Below, piece by piece: positions 1 to 11,563 of a DNA stretch of 64,000 bases (positions within the stretch are counted from its first letter, which is position 1; each line of letters begins with the position of its first letter). The position numbers and the translations under genes were made by a program. This stretch comes from Talpa occidentalis (taxonomy: Eukaryota; Chordata; Mammalia; Eulipotyphla; Talpidae). The stretch covers positions 141,390,676-141,454,675 of the forward strand of contig NW_023604295.1 in assembly GCF_014898055.3 (NCBI RefSeq), given 5' to 3'. The notes beneath the pieces are model-generated. The model did not search any database. It was given only the letters and a program-made list of their open reading frames with translations, and was not told the DNA's origin.

Positions 1-559
1 CAAATATTGGTACTGGTTAGAAAGTCTTAAAAAAATAACTATGAGTTATTGCAGAGGAACCAAAATAAACTCATAATATAATAGTCTCAGTAAAGAAATC
101 TTTGAATTTTTATTTTCTCAACATGGTTGTGCTGAGCAATAAGAAGTGATAAAGAAGGAACTAAATGTGGTTGAAAAGTTTAAATGCATTAAGAAGACAA
201 TGTAAGGAAGCAGTCAAGTGTTGATTAACAAAGTGGTGATGTTTGGCACCATTATTACTGCCACTCTCCCCCGCATCAGGCCTCTGGGAAACTTTTGATA
301 ATTTACTAAGCTCTTGGAAGATGAATTTTGGTAAGTGCAGTCAATTCAAGGAGTGTCTTGCGGAGACCTGGAAGCTCGGGGGAAAGGAAGAATATATTGA
401 AGACATATTTTTTGCTCCATTTGGCAGGGATGCGGGAGAGGGTACCAGAAAAGTAGTTGGACAAAGGGCTGTCACTGTTGTAACTATCATTGTCATCTCC
501 ACTTTGTTTTGTAAGACAACCATTATTGTCTTGTGGATTTTTATTGTGTACTGAAGAAA
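1..559. other. Unassigned sequence, no gene seen
   Basis: I see no recognisable gene or repeat. A 103-codon open frame lies at 243-554 on the plus strand and a 60-codon frame overlaps it on the minus strand. Neither resembles a known family, and neither has convincing splice sites or a promoter. The stretch may be the eroded edge of the LTR-like repeat that follows. Confidence 0.4.
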
Positions 560-813
560 ACTGTCTTTTAGTTGGTGTCTCTGTTCACAGCACCTCCGTC
601 ACTAACTCCCTGGAGACAGCACAGACTCAAAGGGCTCAGTGCCACCTCACTGTCCCTACTCCAGACACAGGCAAGTCTGGGCCTCCCATAAGTAGGCCCA
701 AGTGTAAATCAAGGCTTCTTACAACCCCCTCTTCAAGTTCACTAATTTGGTAGGCTGTTCTCAGAACACAGGAAGGTGCTCTACTACCATTATATTTCAG
801 GGATACAACCCAG

Positions 814-1100
814 TGCCTCCCTGGTGGTACAAGGGTTAAAATCTCAGCACTATCAAGCTATCACTAGCCACTGCAGCATGAGTTTGATCCCGGGCCAGGG
901 AGTGACCCACATGGCACAGCAGACCTCTCCTGTCTCACCTGCTGCTCCCATCAGCAGTGTATTTCAGTGCATCCACCTGTTCTGCTCCCCACTCTGTCTC
1001 TGGTGAATCCTCTCATCCTCCACCCCCACACTTCTGGCCTACTCCCCAGTTCTTATATGCTTAAACAAATAAAATGAGTCTTATAAAAAGAAATAAAGTG
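814..1100 (+). mobile_element. tRNA-derived SINE, Rhin-1-like, group A
   Basis: The copy begins 'tgcctccctggtggtaca'. It has a degenerate pol III B box (gagtttgatccc), the family core 'gcagacctctcctgtctcacc', and the group A end with 'gtctctggtgaatcctctc' and 'ttcttatatgc' before an A-rich tail. An imperfect 10-bp target-site duplication flanks it: tacaacccag at 804-813 and tacaactcag at 1,101-1,110. It is inserted inside the older LTR-like repeat. Substitutions and a mutated tail suggest an old copy. Confidence 0.9.
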
Positions 1101-1486
1101 TACAACTCAGGGTCAGTCACATACAAGAGGAAAGCAGGACAAGTGTGGAGGCTGGGGACATGGCATTCATGCCCCTTCCCCCAGGGGTCCCACCCTTCCA
1201 GAACCTCACTATATTTACCAACCCAGAAACTCTCTGAACCCTATAGTTGAAGGGTTGTTCAGAGAGGCTCCATATAAGCAGGATTGATCCAATAACTAGT
1301 CATTGGTGACTAGATCAATCCATCCCTCTCCCTGCCATGGAGGCTGGGATGAAAGGGGTGTTGAAAGTTCAAACCCTATAATCACATACTTGGTTCCTCC
1401 GGCAACCAGCTCACCTCTTCTAAGAGTTATACCGCTACCATAAATTTAGGTCTTTAGTAATGCTGAAGGGGCTTCTATCATGAATA

Positions 1487-1514
1487 ACAAACAAACAAAC
1501 AAACAAACAAAAAC
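1487..1514. repeat. (CAAA)n microsatellite
   Basis: About six or seven tandem CAAA units lie within the older LTR-like sequence. Confidence 0.9.
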
Positions 1515-1919
1515 TATCACTCTGGAAATCCAAAGGATTCAAAAAGCTCCATGCTGAGTTGAAGACTAAAACTACATACTCTAACAAGAGTTCCTCACCT
1601 CCATCCCTCAGTTAGAAGGATTTTAGGAACTCCACACCAGAAACTAGGAGCGGGATTTCAATATACATTTCTTCTTATACCACATATCCATTAACTTGAT
1701 TTTTCATTAAAATAAAACTAACAGACACAGACACTATTTCTTAGAGAAGTATTAGGTGGACAGAAAAATTAAATAGAGAGTAGATTTCCCATCTACTACT
1801 TTCTCTCCCTCCACCAGTTTATCCTCTTGTTAACACCTTACATTGATTTGGTTTATTTGTTACAATTAATGAAACAATTAATAAAAGCATATTAACGTGG
1901 GTCAATAATTTACTTTAGG

Positions 1920-2345
1920 GTTTACCATTTTCGTTGTGCAGATCTGTTTTCCCAAATGTATAATGTCATGTGTTTGCTGCTAGATAATTATACAGAATAG
2001 CTTCTCTTCCCTTGGCACCTCTTGTCCTGCCTCGTTCTGATCCTAGTCCCTGGCAACCAGTGACCATTTCACTCTTCATGATTTTGCCTCTTCCAGAGTG
2101 TTGTATATTTGGAACCACATGTGTAGAATTTTTTGGTTGGCATCTTTCATTTAGCAATATCCATGTATATTGTCTTTTCATGGCTTGATAGCCCATTTCT
2201 TTTGTCTCTGAATAATATTCCATGACATGGACATGCCAGTTTAGTTAGCGACTTACTTATATGGGCAGGTACCCTGCTTGCTACTAATTTTGGACAATTA
2301 TGAGTAAAACTGCTGTAAACCTTTCACAGGCGGGTTTTATGGGTA
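1920..2345 (-). mobile_element. L1 LINE fragment, 3' part of ORF2 and beyond
   Basis: Read on the minus strand, the peptide around 2,223-1,966 begins MEYYSETKEMGYQAMKRQYT, which resembles the end of mammalian L1 ORF2 (the 'EYYS..K' region). The nucleotide block 'gaataatattccatgacatgg' and the preceding 'ggcatctttcatttagcaat' fit the antisense of old L1 3' ends. The fragment is 5'-truncated and has no intact open frame. The L1 subfamily cannot be set by eye. Confidence 0.7.
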
Positions 2346-2399
2346 CTGAAGTTTTCAACTCATTTCTATGAAATCCTTAGAGCATGGTTCTTAGATTAC

Positions 2400-3295
2400 G
2401 TGTTTGTACATGTGATTCTTCATATCTAAAAATTACAACAGACTTTTCTTGGCTCAGAGACTTTTATTTTTAAATACATTTAATTGCATTGACAACTGAA
2501 TAATCCAAACAATAAGGACAAAATATTTGAATGCCTAATGATTTCACAGATATTTCCAATTTTAAGCATTTTCTCATATAAATATCTACTCAACAAATAG
2601 ACCCAATATGGTAATAATATGTACAAATATGATCAATATAAAGATGCTCCATTACTTTGAGTAGTGTAGCTTCGTGACAAAGAACATGGAATTCAGGAAT
2701 TCATAATTTGGACAAATAACTTAAACTTAAATTTCTGTAGAATACTTTAAACACTCTGCTTAAGGCTGGGTAAAGTCTGGAAATCAGGAAAGTGTGGGAT
2801 GTATTTGGCAGCAAGGAGAACGTCTTCATGGGCTGGTAGGTATTACTCTTCATGGGCAAAGCTCTGGGGTGCTGAATGTCAATATAAAGGGTTTAGGTTT
2901 TCTTTATTAGTTTATAGAAACCTACTGAAGATTTTGAATGGGACCATTATGGAATGTGGCCTAATTGGTGGTTTTACTTTAAGATGATTGAATAATGGTG
3001 TCAAGAGAAATTTGGAAAGATAATCGATATGGTTTGACAACTCTTTGGAGTTGCCATCGGTAGTGTTATACCTTTCTGCAAATAAGGTAGAAGCCTCCCT
3101 GCCTCTTTAGTATTCCACTGCCAGCTTCTGGAACATCCATGATAAGTGTGATATGGCTGCACACCAGGATCATGCAGTGCACAACCACACAACTGCATTC
3201 AGGAGTCCCCACCTTAAAATATTGTTATTCCATCCATAGTTTAATACAAGAGCTATCAAGGTTCATTCCCTGTAATTTATCTTTAGAACAAATCC
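2400..3295. other. AT-rich unassigned sequence
   Basis: No gene, repeat or regulatory site is recognised. Open frames of 62-65 codons at 2,799-2,987 (plus) and 3,001-3,198 (minus) have no familiar motifs. Confidence 0.4.
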
Positions 3296-3299
3296 TTCT

Positions 3300-3565
3300 T
3301 TGGTTCCCTTTACTTTAAATAGTACCTAAAACAGATGTATCCAGAATCTTTACCTCTGATTCTTACATCCCTCTCTGCCTGGGAGCTTTATTCAGTATCC
3401 TGGATTTGCCTACCTGAGAGTCTAGTACATTCAACCCTAACTTATCCAAAACTGAAGTCTTTAGCTTCTAACTTCCATAGTTCTTCCTGGCTAACAATCC
3501 CTATTATCAACAGGATTTTTCTCCCACTTACCAAGGCTTATGCTAAAGAATTACTGAGTCCTCGC
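3300..3565 (+). mobile_element. L2-like ancient LINE fragment
   Basis: The run 'ccaaaactgaagtcttta' followed by C/T-rich text resembles the sense strand of the 3' region of old mammalian L2-type LINEs as I remember it. It is strongly diverged. An imperfect local duplication of 'ctttctaca...tagtttatgt' follows at 3,571-3,617, and then (TTACA)3 at 3,656-3,673. Confidence 0.45.
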
Positions 3566-3679
3566 CTTTTCTTTCTACATTGAACATAGTTTATGTCTTT
3601 CTACATAGTTTATGTCTGTACAGATAGGGTAGTGCCCAAATCCTAAGGTACTGGGTTACATTACATTACATTATGGGTA

Positions 3680-4695
3680 TTGTAGATTTATATAACTATC
3701 ATGACAATTTTCTGGAGTTGACAGCAAGTGTTGTTATGGGGAATATTCTTTTTCTCTAGTCCAAAGACCTTAGAGTCCAATGACTGTGCTGTAAGGAGGA
3801 AGCAAATGGATTCTAAGAAAGCATAGGCATCACATCACAGGTTTCAATTGTTTGGTAGTAAATAAATCAGACTTACAGCTACATAGGAAGCTGGTAAGAT
3901 CTAAGGGTGGTAAGACTTTTTATGATTGGGGCATAGGCACAGGCAAATAGAAGAAAGTAATTAACATGCCAGGGTCAGGGATAGAGGCAAGACATGATTT
4001 AACAATGTGACTGTATTGTGTATGCATTAATCACTTTTTTATAGAGCAGAAAACAATATGATAAGATAAATTGAATCTAGTGCTGATTTTCTGCTTAGCC
4101 ATTCCTCTTGAAATATCCTGACACATATCCTCAAGGACAAATGAGTACTCGGAGCCCAAGTCAATGAGTCCTTGAGGAGGTGGTCATAGCCCTCTCTGCC
4201 ATTTTTGCTGTACTACAAGAATTTCACAGAAAGTTTGCCAGAGGATGAATGTGGGAGACATTTTCCAACCATGGTGTTCTGAATCGAAATTGTAAACGAT
4301 GGGAGCTGATTGACAGCTATCATCATATCAGCACGCAAGGCTGATGGCACTGAAAACAACATCACTAGTGCTCACAAGACAAAAAATGTTTCCCTGCACA
4401 CACCATTAGTTTCTCTCCATGGTGTTCATGGGGGAAATTTTATGCTGATTTAGTTCTTTGAATGGTAAGTTCTGCCAGCTGCTGCTGCCTCACATTAAGC
4501 ACAGGTTATTTCATGTTGCAGAAGCAGATATCACTGCTCTAATGAGTCAGTAAAGACCCATTTTTTAGTATGTCAGCAAAGAAAATTAAGGGACAAAGGG
4601 CTGAGACTTTCAGCTGAAGGTAACTGGGTCCTTAAAGTTTCAAACATATGAAACTAGTAGTTACTGTTTGCGTACACCAATGATAGTTCCTACTT
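3680..4695. other. Unassigned sequence
   Basis: No gene or repeat is recognised, and no open frame longer than about 60 codons is present. Confidence 0.4.
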
Positions 4696-4699
4696 CGTT

Positions 4700-4915
4700 G
4701 AATACAAGCTTCTCTCATGATCATTTTATTTGCCTAGTATGTTATACTTATTAAAGCAATTAAAATCAGCCCCATCTTCATCTCTAGAGCAGCACTATGG
4801 ACAGCGCAAGTGTTACACCCATTTTTACAGAGAGGAGACAACTGACATTCAGTGAAAAAAATTGTGGAAGCACAGTCTTGGCTAAGAACCACACACAGAT
4901 GTTTGCCTCATCTCT
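4700..4915 (-). repeat. MIR/L2-like ancient repeat, weak
   Basis: The phrases 'cccatttttacagagagg', 'agacaactgacattcag' and 'cacagtcttggctaagaacc' follow the order of an antisense MIR: a 'cattttacagatgagg' block, then the core. Divergence is high and the boundaries are approximate. Confidence 0.45.
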
Positions 4916-4919
4916 GCCC

Positions 4920-7445
4920 ACCAAGATTGACCCTCTTTAAAGGTAGCTCTTAAATCTATCTTGGAGATAAGATGGAGAATAGTTCCTACCGCATGGGAGG
5001 TGTAAACATCACTGTCACACACATCTAAATTTGCTCTGCTAACATGAGACTTCACCATATTGGAATATGATGTGATAAACCCACTTCCAATGTCTGTCCT
5101 TCTTCACTGCCTCAACACTCAGCTCCCAGATTGCAGAACAAAAATTTCTTACTCAAGAGTCATATGTATAGGGATTTTCCCTTATTAAACCCAACACTTC
5201 ATAATATATGAAGGCAAACCTTTCTTACCCAGATCTATATGAGAAACTAGTTCAAATCAGAATCTTGCAGGTCCTTATCTTCTGAGGATGCCAGAGCAAG
5301 TAGGAAAGTTTACTGTTCTTAGACAGAAGTGCGTTAGAATCCCCCCTTAATGCCATTTTAGAGGTAAAACCTTCTAAGTAATTTCCTACAACAATAGTCT
5401 TTTCATTCTTCTTTAATTGAATATCCTTGAATGGAGTCCAAGGTTTACTCTCCTTCCCCCACTGTCTCCTAGAATCCTCATCTTAATGTGAATGGTTGCA
5501 CTGAGCGTTTTTAGTGCATGTCTCTTCTGACATAAAATATGCATACTATAAGAGATTTTCAATTAAGTTCTAATCTCAATTAAACAGGCTCCAGTAGATA
5601 TTTAATAAAGGACAGTTGCATAAAAGTTTAATGCCCTTGTTCCTCTTTGGATTTAGGATAGATCCACATTTACAAAGGGGGCTGGACATGACCATCTATT
5701 TTGGGATTCCAGAAAACATCCTTTATCTTGAGGATTTCAAAATACCCCCTGGTCCAGCATATTTATATGAATATATGGATAATCTCCTGTGCATCATAAT
5801 GATGGATCTTTTATTTGCTATATAACTACACACATGTAAACATAGCAGAGTTGTTCTTAGAGGAAAATAAAGGTTCTTGCTTGCCAATCACCTTATTGGA
5901 TACAAAGTAACTACAATTCTTTTGTTGGTACTTTGGTTTAAAAGCCCTAAGGAAAGAAAACAGATTTACTTTCCTATCTCTTTTATGTGCTCTAAATAAT
6001 GATCATTTCTGAAAATAAAGAAATAGTTAGGTATGATATAGTATGGGTATAAACCAGATTGAGTGATAGAGACATAAAATTGATAGGTGTGGGAAGAATA
6101 TATACTAAGACATATATTTTAATCCTCAGTTCACAAATCTGTAATTCATTATCTGATGGAAATACATCTAGGCTATTGATTTCCATAAGATGAAGACTCT
6201 TGGTTTCTTTAATCATGTCCATTAGTTTCCTCCAGACAGATTAATAATTTTTCACAATTGCTAATGGCAATTGTAGGCATTTAATTTTGCTTCTACCCTT
6301 GTATAGTTGCTCCTTGGCAGCATATTTGTGCAGGAGTAGATAAAAAAAATAATCCTAAGGCAATAAAACAGTCTCCATTTGTTATAGTACTTTGTTTACA
6401 AAAACATCATTATCAGCACTTCAAAGTACAAAAAATTTCCACCTATTATTTTTTTAATTAGAAATTTATGTTAGACTTTCAGACAATTTTGTTACCTAAG
6501 GGACTAAAGGCTTATTTTAAAAATGAATCACCCAGAAAAGATGAACTTCTTTATTTTTTGTTTACTGGTAAAATTGAACAATGTAAAAATCTGAACAAAA
6601 ACCTTTTGAGAAGAATTGCCATTATTTTTAAAAACATAAGTGAACATTTTAAGGGGCCATGGAATAGATTTGATGTTTTTGTCTCATTTCTTACAGTTTA
6701 GACTGATGTAGAAACTTTATATATTAATTATTTAGAAACATGTTAAAATTTTGTACTATAATTATTTTTAATTAGGTAAGTCTCTTCTTGGGTTTTTCCA
6801 GTGCTGTTTAGTTGCTGAAGATGTAGTGAATTATTTTGGAGAAGTTTCCATTAAGACATAGACTTCCACATAGATTTCTATAGAGATAAAGAATCTAAAA
6901 GTCCTAAATACACATCATACATATTAATTTCAAATTGATGTTCAACTCCAAACAGATGCTGATTGAAATAATAATTTCTTCCAAGGTAGATTCAACTTTT
7001 ACCTATGTAAGCATAAGTCATTCTTGTGCTCTATAAGTGTTGCCTAAATTCTACATTCTATTAGGTATTTTAACTATAAAAACAATTGATATATATCAGT
7101 GTATGTGCTCTACTGATATAGTGTCAAAACAAGCCTTAACAGGATATGGTGAACATGTTATTAAAAAGCTAGCTTGGGTTTTAGTTCCAAATATCCTGGT
7201 GGACAAAAACAATATCATTTGTAAGATTGATACTATTTAAAATTTTCCAAACAGCTACAAACATTTTCTGAGAATTTACAGTGAGCAAATCTGTTTGGTA
7301 ATTTTTCTGTTCCTTTTCACTTCTATGCTTATTTCCTGGCTATTTCAGAATATTCCTAGTTAATGCAATTAGAGAAAACAGTCTGTACTAATATTTTGTT
7401 TGCAAGAATGAACACATATGTGGGAAAAGACTGAATAGTAAGGAA
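4920..7445. other. AT-rich unassigned sequence
   Basis: About 2.5 kb with no recognised gene or repeat. Open frames of 67-77 codons at 5,616-5,825, 5,992-6,222 (minus), 6,468-6,701 and 7,037-7,240 are K/N/I/L-rich, as expected for chance frames in AT-rich DNA. Confidence 0.4.
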
Positions 7446-8185
7446 TGTAATTTTTATTGATATAATATTGGTTTACAATATTATCTAGAGGTATAGGATT
7501 TAGAAGTATGGGATTTAGAGAAATGGGATCCCTCTCTTGTTACTCCATTGCACCCACCACCAAAGCACCCACAGTCTTCCCACACAGCCCATTGTGCTCC
7601 CTCTCTCTCTACTTTGCTAAGATTCCTCCTTTCTCTCCCACTCTGGAAGTCTCAGTTCTATAGTCAGATTTTTAGGGTCTATTATTGGTTTGCCTTAGTT
7701 TGCCCTTCATTTTGATTCTCTATTTTCTACATATGAGTGACACCATCAGGTATTTGCCCTTTTCCTTTTGACTTATTTCACTTAGTATAATCTCTTCCAG
7801 CCCCATCTATGTTGTCACAAATGGCAATATTTTATCTTTTTTATAACTAAGTAGTATCCCATTGTGTATATAGGTCATCTTCCTGATCCACTCATCTGTC
7901 TTGGTGCACTTAGGTTATTAATATAACTTGGCTATTGTAAACAGTGCTGCAGTGAACATAGAAATGCATGTTACCCTTTGATTAGTGTTTTTGTATGCTT
8001 CACGTAGAATGACTCATATTAAAATGACCAGCTACAACAAATGTTGGCAAGGATATGGAGACAACAGAGTCCTCATATGCTGTGGATAGAAATGTAGACT
8101 GGTCTAGCCCCTACATAAAACAATATGAAGGTTTCTCAAAATATCGAAAGGTTTCTACCTGAAGAATACAAAAATACTAATCCAC
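7446..8185 (-). mobile_element. L1 LINE 3' end with inverted 5' segment
   Basis: The left part (about 7,446-8,003) is the antisense of an L1 3' UTR and ORF2 end; it contains 'gacttatttcacttagtata', 'cccattgtgtatata' and 'ggctattgtaaacagtgctg'. The right part (about 8,004-8,185) is the sense strand of the adjacent upstream L1 segment, with 'caacaaatgttggcaaggat' and 'aggtttctcaaaata'. The two parts meet head to head, and both border the same L1 position, marked by an 'acaaaaa(c/t)actaatc' motif. This is the expected outcome of twin priming. No intact ORF remains. Confidence 0.8.
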
Positions 8186-8187
8186 AA

Positions 8188-8230
<43 letters not shown>

Positions 8231-8232
8231 AT
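8186..8232. repeat. (AAAT)n microsatellite
   Basis: About eleven tandem AAAT units directly abut the inverted L1 segment. They may have served as the site of second priming or grown from a short A-rich junction. Confidence 0.95.
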
Positions 8233-8234
8233 GT

Positions 8235-8765
8235 ATGTATGGGAGGAATCTTTTCTAGTAATTGAAATATTAAAACAAGTTAAATGAGTTTCATTTTTTG
8301 TTTCTGGACCCAATACTATTTTTGAGAAGCAGAATAATATAGTGAAGATGGTTATTCAAAGAAGGGTTTCCATTAATAAAGAGAGTCCAATTTAGAGTCC
8401 TTGCTATGAACACCTATTTGCATGATGAAGAAGAGAGTCAAGGAGTCAAGATAACACTGAGCAGAGGATATGAAAAAGGGGCACTCAGATATCCCATAAA
8501 CAGAGAAGGTAATAATTCTGAAGTTCTAAGCAACATTGTTTGAAGAAGGTGATAGAAAGGTAATTGAAAGGTTGTTTGGGAGAAAGATACAACAGAAGAG
8601 AAAATACCACTTGTGAATTTTGTTGCTTGCTTGCTTTAGAAAGAGCTGTATTTCTTGGGTTCACATGTTATGTTACGAAAGTTTGGAGCTTACGTTATTC
8701 TTTGTCTCTAAAATTGTGCAAGTGTATGTATAGAAAAAAAAACTTTACCTTTTTAATTTGTCACA
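8235..8765. other. Unassigned sequence
   Basis: No recognised element. A 79-codon open frame at 8,564-8,803 runs into the next repeat and shows no domain. Confidence 0.4.
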
Positions 8766-8769
8766 TTAA

Positions 8770-9600
8770 ACCTTCAAAATGCTTTCATTCATTCATTCAT
8801 TGACCTACTAGGTCTCACATGCCCACTCATAGCATGATCTTATGCTCAGTTCATGTTATTTAAAGCAACAAATGAGAGGGTCTCCCTGGTGGTGCAGGGA
8901 GTTAAGATGCAACCTGTGAAGCTATCTGCAGCCGCTGCAGCGTGAGTTCAATTCTTGGCCAGGGAGCTACCCACATGGTGCTGCAGACCTCTCCTGTCTC
9001 ACCACTGTTCCCCTCAGCAGTGTATTTCAGTCAATCTGGCTGTTCTGCTCCCCACTCTATCTCTAGTGAATCCTCTCACCCCCCACACCTCTGGCCTGTA
9101 CCCCAGTTCTTGCATGCATAAATAAATCTTTGGGAAAAAATAAAAATAAAGCAACAAATGAGAGATTTTATGAACTAAGGAAACTTCCACTTTAGGGGAG
9201 ATGAACATTACATTATTGGACCAATCAATGTATAATTATAAAGTTAAATTGTTCTTAAGAATTATATACAAAGGTTGGGGGATGGTGTCAGAAAAACCTT
9301 CCGTGGGGAACTGACATCTTCCCTGGGATTCAAAGGGCTAAGAGAAATTACAAAGGGAAATAAAGAGAATTCCAGAGAGTGAGGAAACAGTCTGTACTAA
9401 AATCCCTGATTCAGGGGAAAGAATGATATCCTACAAGAGCCAGGGGGTAATTGTACATGCAAAAGGAGAGACAGAGGATGTAGGCATGGACCAGACCATA
9501 GTCAGAAAGGGTTTTGAAAGATGAAATGACCTATTTTTGCACTGGTTTGAATCCAAGGTTCTAGAAAGTATTGTCAAAGTTCATTAAAATAAAAACATTT
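8770..9600 (-). mobile_element. L2-like LINE, antisense, split by a SINE
   Basis: It opens with 'cattcattcattcattga', typical of the antisense end of L2. After the SINE it continues with 'aattccagagagtgaggaaa', 'catgcaaaaggagag' and 'gggttttgaaagatgaaatg'. These correspond in order to the old L2-type consensus phrases for 'attccaggcagaggg', 'tgcaaaggccctgag' and 'gagtgacatgat' that I remember. The copy is diverged and its right edge is unclear. Confidence 0.55.
8879..9146 (+). mobile_element. tRNA-derived SINE, Rhin-1-like, group A
   Basis: A full-length group A copy begins at 'gtctccctggtggtgcag' and ends in 'cttgcatgcataaataaatc' plus an A-rich tail. An exact 18-bp target-site duplication, taaagcaacaaatgagag, lies at 8,861-8,878 and again at 9,147-9,164, which fixes both ends. 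The B-box region reads gagttcaattc, so pol III activity is doubtful. It sits inside an older L2-like repeat. Confidence 0.95.
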
Positions 9601-9602
9601 AG

Positions 9603-9868
9603 GGGGGCTTCCTGGTAGCTTAGATGTTAAAGCCTCGGCACTATCAAGCAATCGCCAGCCACTGTGGCATGAGTTCGATCCTGGCCAGGGAGCTAAACCA
9701 CATGTCACAGCAGACCTCTGCTGTCTCACCCACTGCTCCCCTCAGCAGTGTATTTCAGTAGATCCAGCTGTTCTGATCCCCACTCTGTCTCTGGCGAATC
9801 CTCTCACCCTCGCACCTCTGGCCTACACCCCAGTTCTTATATGCATAAAAAATAATAATAAAATAAAG
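9603..9868 (+). mobile_element. tRNA-derived SINE, Rhin-1-like, group A
   Basis: The 5' end is degenerate ('ggggcttcctggtagctta'), but the B box is well kept (gagttcgatcctgg). The core and the group A 3' end are present, with an A-rich (AAT)n tail. The flanks share acatttag at 9,595-9,602 and 9,869-9,876. Confidence 0.93.
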
Positions 9869-9876
9869 ACATTTAG

Positions 9877-11257
9877 TAGGGGCTCTCTGAAGATAACATT
9901 TTCTCCTTTTGACATTTTTGTTAACAAAATTTGTCTTCACAACAAATTGAATTAAAAAAAAAAAAAACAGGTATGTGTTAGGCCTCTTGTGGAAATGTTG
10001 TGTTAACAAGCTCCCTAAACAGACCTTCAACTGCCAAGAGCATTTCTACTCTGCTTTCTTCACCCCACAAAAGAGCCCTGGGTTTGCTTTTCCTTGATGA
10101 AAGAATCAAATGTGACGGCCCCACTTGTTGCTACATGTTTGCAGCAGAGTAGGCATCCAAGACAACTCTCCCTGGAGTCACTGCTCAGTGTCTGAGGTAG
10201 AACAGCAATGACAGGGGCAGAATGGACCTCAGGGTTCTGTTTCTCATGGCCTCAAGGAGGGTACAGGCTGCTACAGCACAGATTATTTTAAAGGTCGAAT
10301 GAGAGGACAAGTTGGTCAAGCTGGCTGTTGTGGGAACTGGCGATGGCCCTCCATGATTATAATCAGAGGAAATTGAGAATGCACCGAGTAGGGCCAGTGG
10401 CCATTGCAGTGAGAGGGTGGGGAGGAAACTGTGGGGAGATGGCAGCTCAAGGGTAATGAGGGACATTATTTATGAGTCTGGAGGAAATTGTGGGTGAGCT
10501 ATGTCTTGAAGGAGGGACCAGTGGAATCTGGTGGAGGACCATGGATGCCTTGGTGGTGGGTCTAGTGTGGTGACCTGCGATGAAATACATGTGATCTTAA
10601 ACCTGTGAATCGCACACAGTATTATAAACCAATGTTAGCTCAATTAAGAAAAAAATGGACAGTAGATGCTTCAACAGTGGGTGCAGAGGTCAGAAAGGAA
10701 CATTTCATGTAAATAGAAAATTATGAACAAAGATAAAAATATGGGAAGTATTGCTTCAGTTAGTGTTCAAAGTGAACACATTTAAATCTTCCACTTTGGG
10801 GAGATTTGTTTGATACCAAAGTCTATCCTGTGAAGAAAATGTTGGTTTTAGTTCTCTCAAGACTTCTCGAAAATACTACTGAATGTGTACCTCTCTCCCC
10901 ACCTCCCTTAAGTGATAGACACATACTACTACTTTAGGAAGTCATGACCTTTTATTAGGAAACTGTCAAGCCCTCTGCCAATATATTTTAGTTTTCAGAT
11001 CTGCAACTCTGAAGTGGGTTAGCCAAATTGTGAGACTTAGTCGATATGTTGGGAGATAGTTAAGGTGGTGGGAATTAAGTGATTTTACTGGGAGAGAGAG
11101 ACCACAGAGAATGCAGGGCAAAGAGGAGGAGAAGACTCCAGAATATAGAATTTAGCTCAGAAATTAAATCAAGACAGCAAACAAACGAAAACTATGGGAT
11201 ATACGAGAGTGTAGACCCAGAGCTCTCCCAAGTGGAATTCCCACCAATGTTTGGCAC
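9877..11257. other. Unassigned sequence, possible old repeat
   Basis: The G-rich text at about 10,140-10,560 ('gtgagagggtggggagg', 'gtggtgggtctagtgtgg') could be badly diverged L2-like sequence, but I cannot align it convincingly. No gene is seen; the 93-codon minus frame at 10,185-10,466 has no known domain. Confidence 0.35.
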
Positions 11258-11270
11258 AATAATTATATGT

Positions 11271-11550
11271 CATAGGGCCTCCCCGGTGGCGCAGCCGTTG
11301 AGCACTGGGTTGCAAAGCTGCCTGCAGCCTCTGCAGCGCCGGTTTGATGCCTGGCTGCCGGGAGAGGGTCCCACATGGCCACATGGCGCGCAGACCTCTC
11401 CTGCCGCGCCCGCTGCTCCCCTCAGCAGTGTACTTCGTCAGTCTGCCTGCTCTGTTCCCTGCTCTGGCTCTGGTGAATTCTCTCACCCTCTCGCGCTTCT
11501 GACTGTACCCCAGTGCTTGCTTGTATAAATAAATAAATCTTTAAAAAAAT
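11271..11550 (+). mobile_element. tRNA-derived SINE, Rhin-1-like, group B
   Basis: It starts 'gggcctccccggtggcgcag' and has the A-box-like 'tggcgcagccg' and the B-box-like 'ggtttgatgcc'. The group B marks are 'gctctggctctggtgaatt', 'cgcttctgactgtacccc' and 'gtataaataaataaatcttt'. An exact 13-bp target-site duplication, aataattatatgt, lies at 11,258-11,270 and 11,551-11,563. Good TSDs and a clean tail mark a relatively young copy. Confidence 0.97.
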
Positions 11551-11563
11551 AATAATTATATGT

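Larger units (their letters stand above)
560..1720 (+). mobile_element. Ancient LTR-like repeat (ERVL/MLT2 type, tentative), split by a SINE
   Basis: The part from about 1,101 to 1,720 reads like an old ERVL-class LTR as I remember that family. It contains an 'atcacatacttggttcctcc' block followed by 'ggcaaccagctcacctc', and an end with 'ggattttaggaactccac' and 'atacatttcttcttatacca'. The segment at 560-813 may be the same element, because the SINE at 814-1,100 sits in the middle with matching TSDs. A (CAAA)n run at about 1,487-1,514 lies inside it. There are no internal retroviral genes. The family name and the left edge are uncertain. Confidence 0.4.

Noticed and set aside
8186..8232. Possible CRISPR-like or satellite array in the (AAAT)n tract and the SINE repeats
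   Set aside because: The unit is a simple tetranucleotide without spacers, and the SINEs are dispersed with separate TSDs. Nothing prokaryotic is present.
11079..11528. A 149-codon frame, and similar frames at 45,154-45,652 and 57,299-57,712
   Set aside because: A large part of each is SINE sequence read through in one frame. The repeated peptides (for example 'CSPQQ' and 'ACSVPCSGSGEFSHP') are the SINE core, not a protein family.
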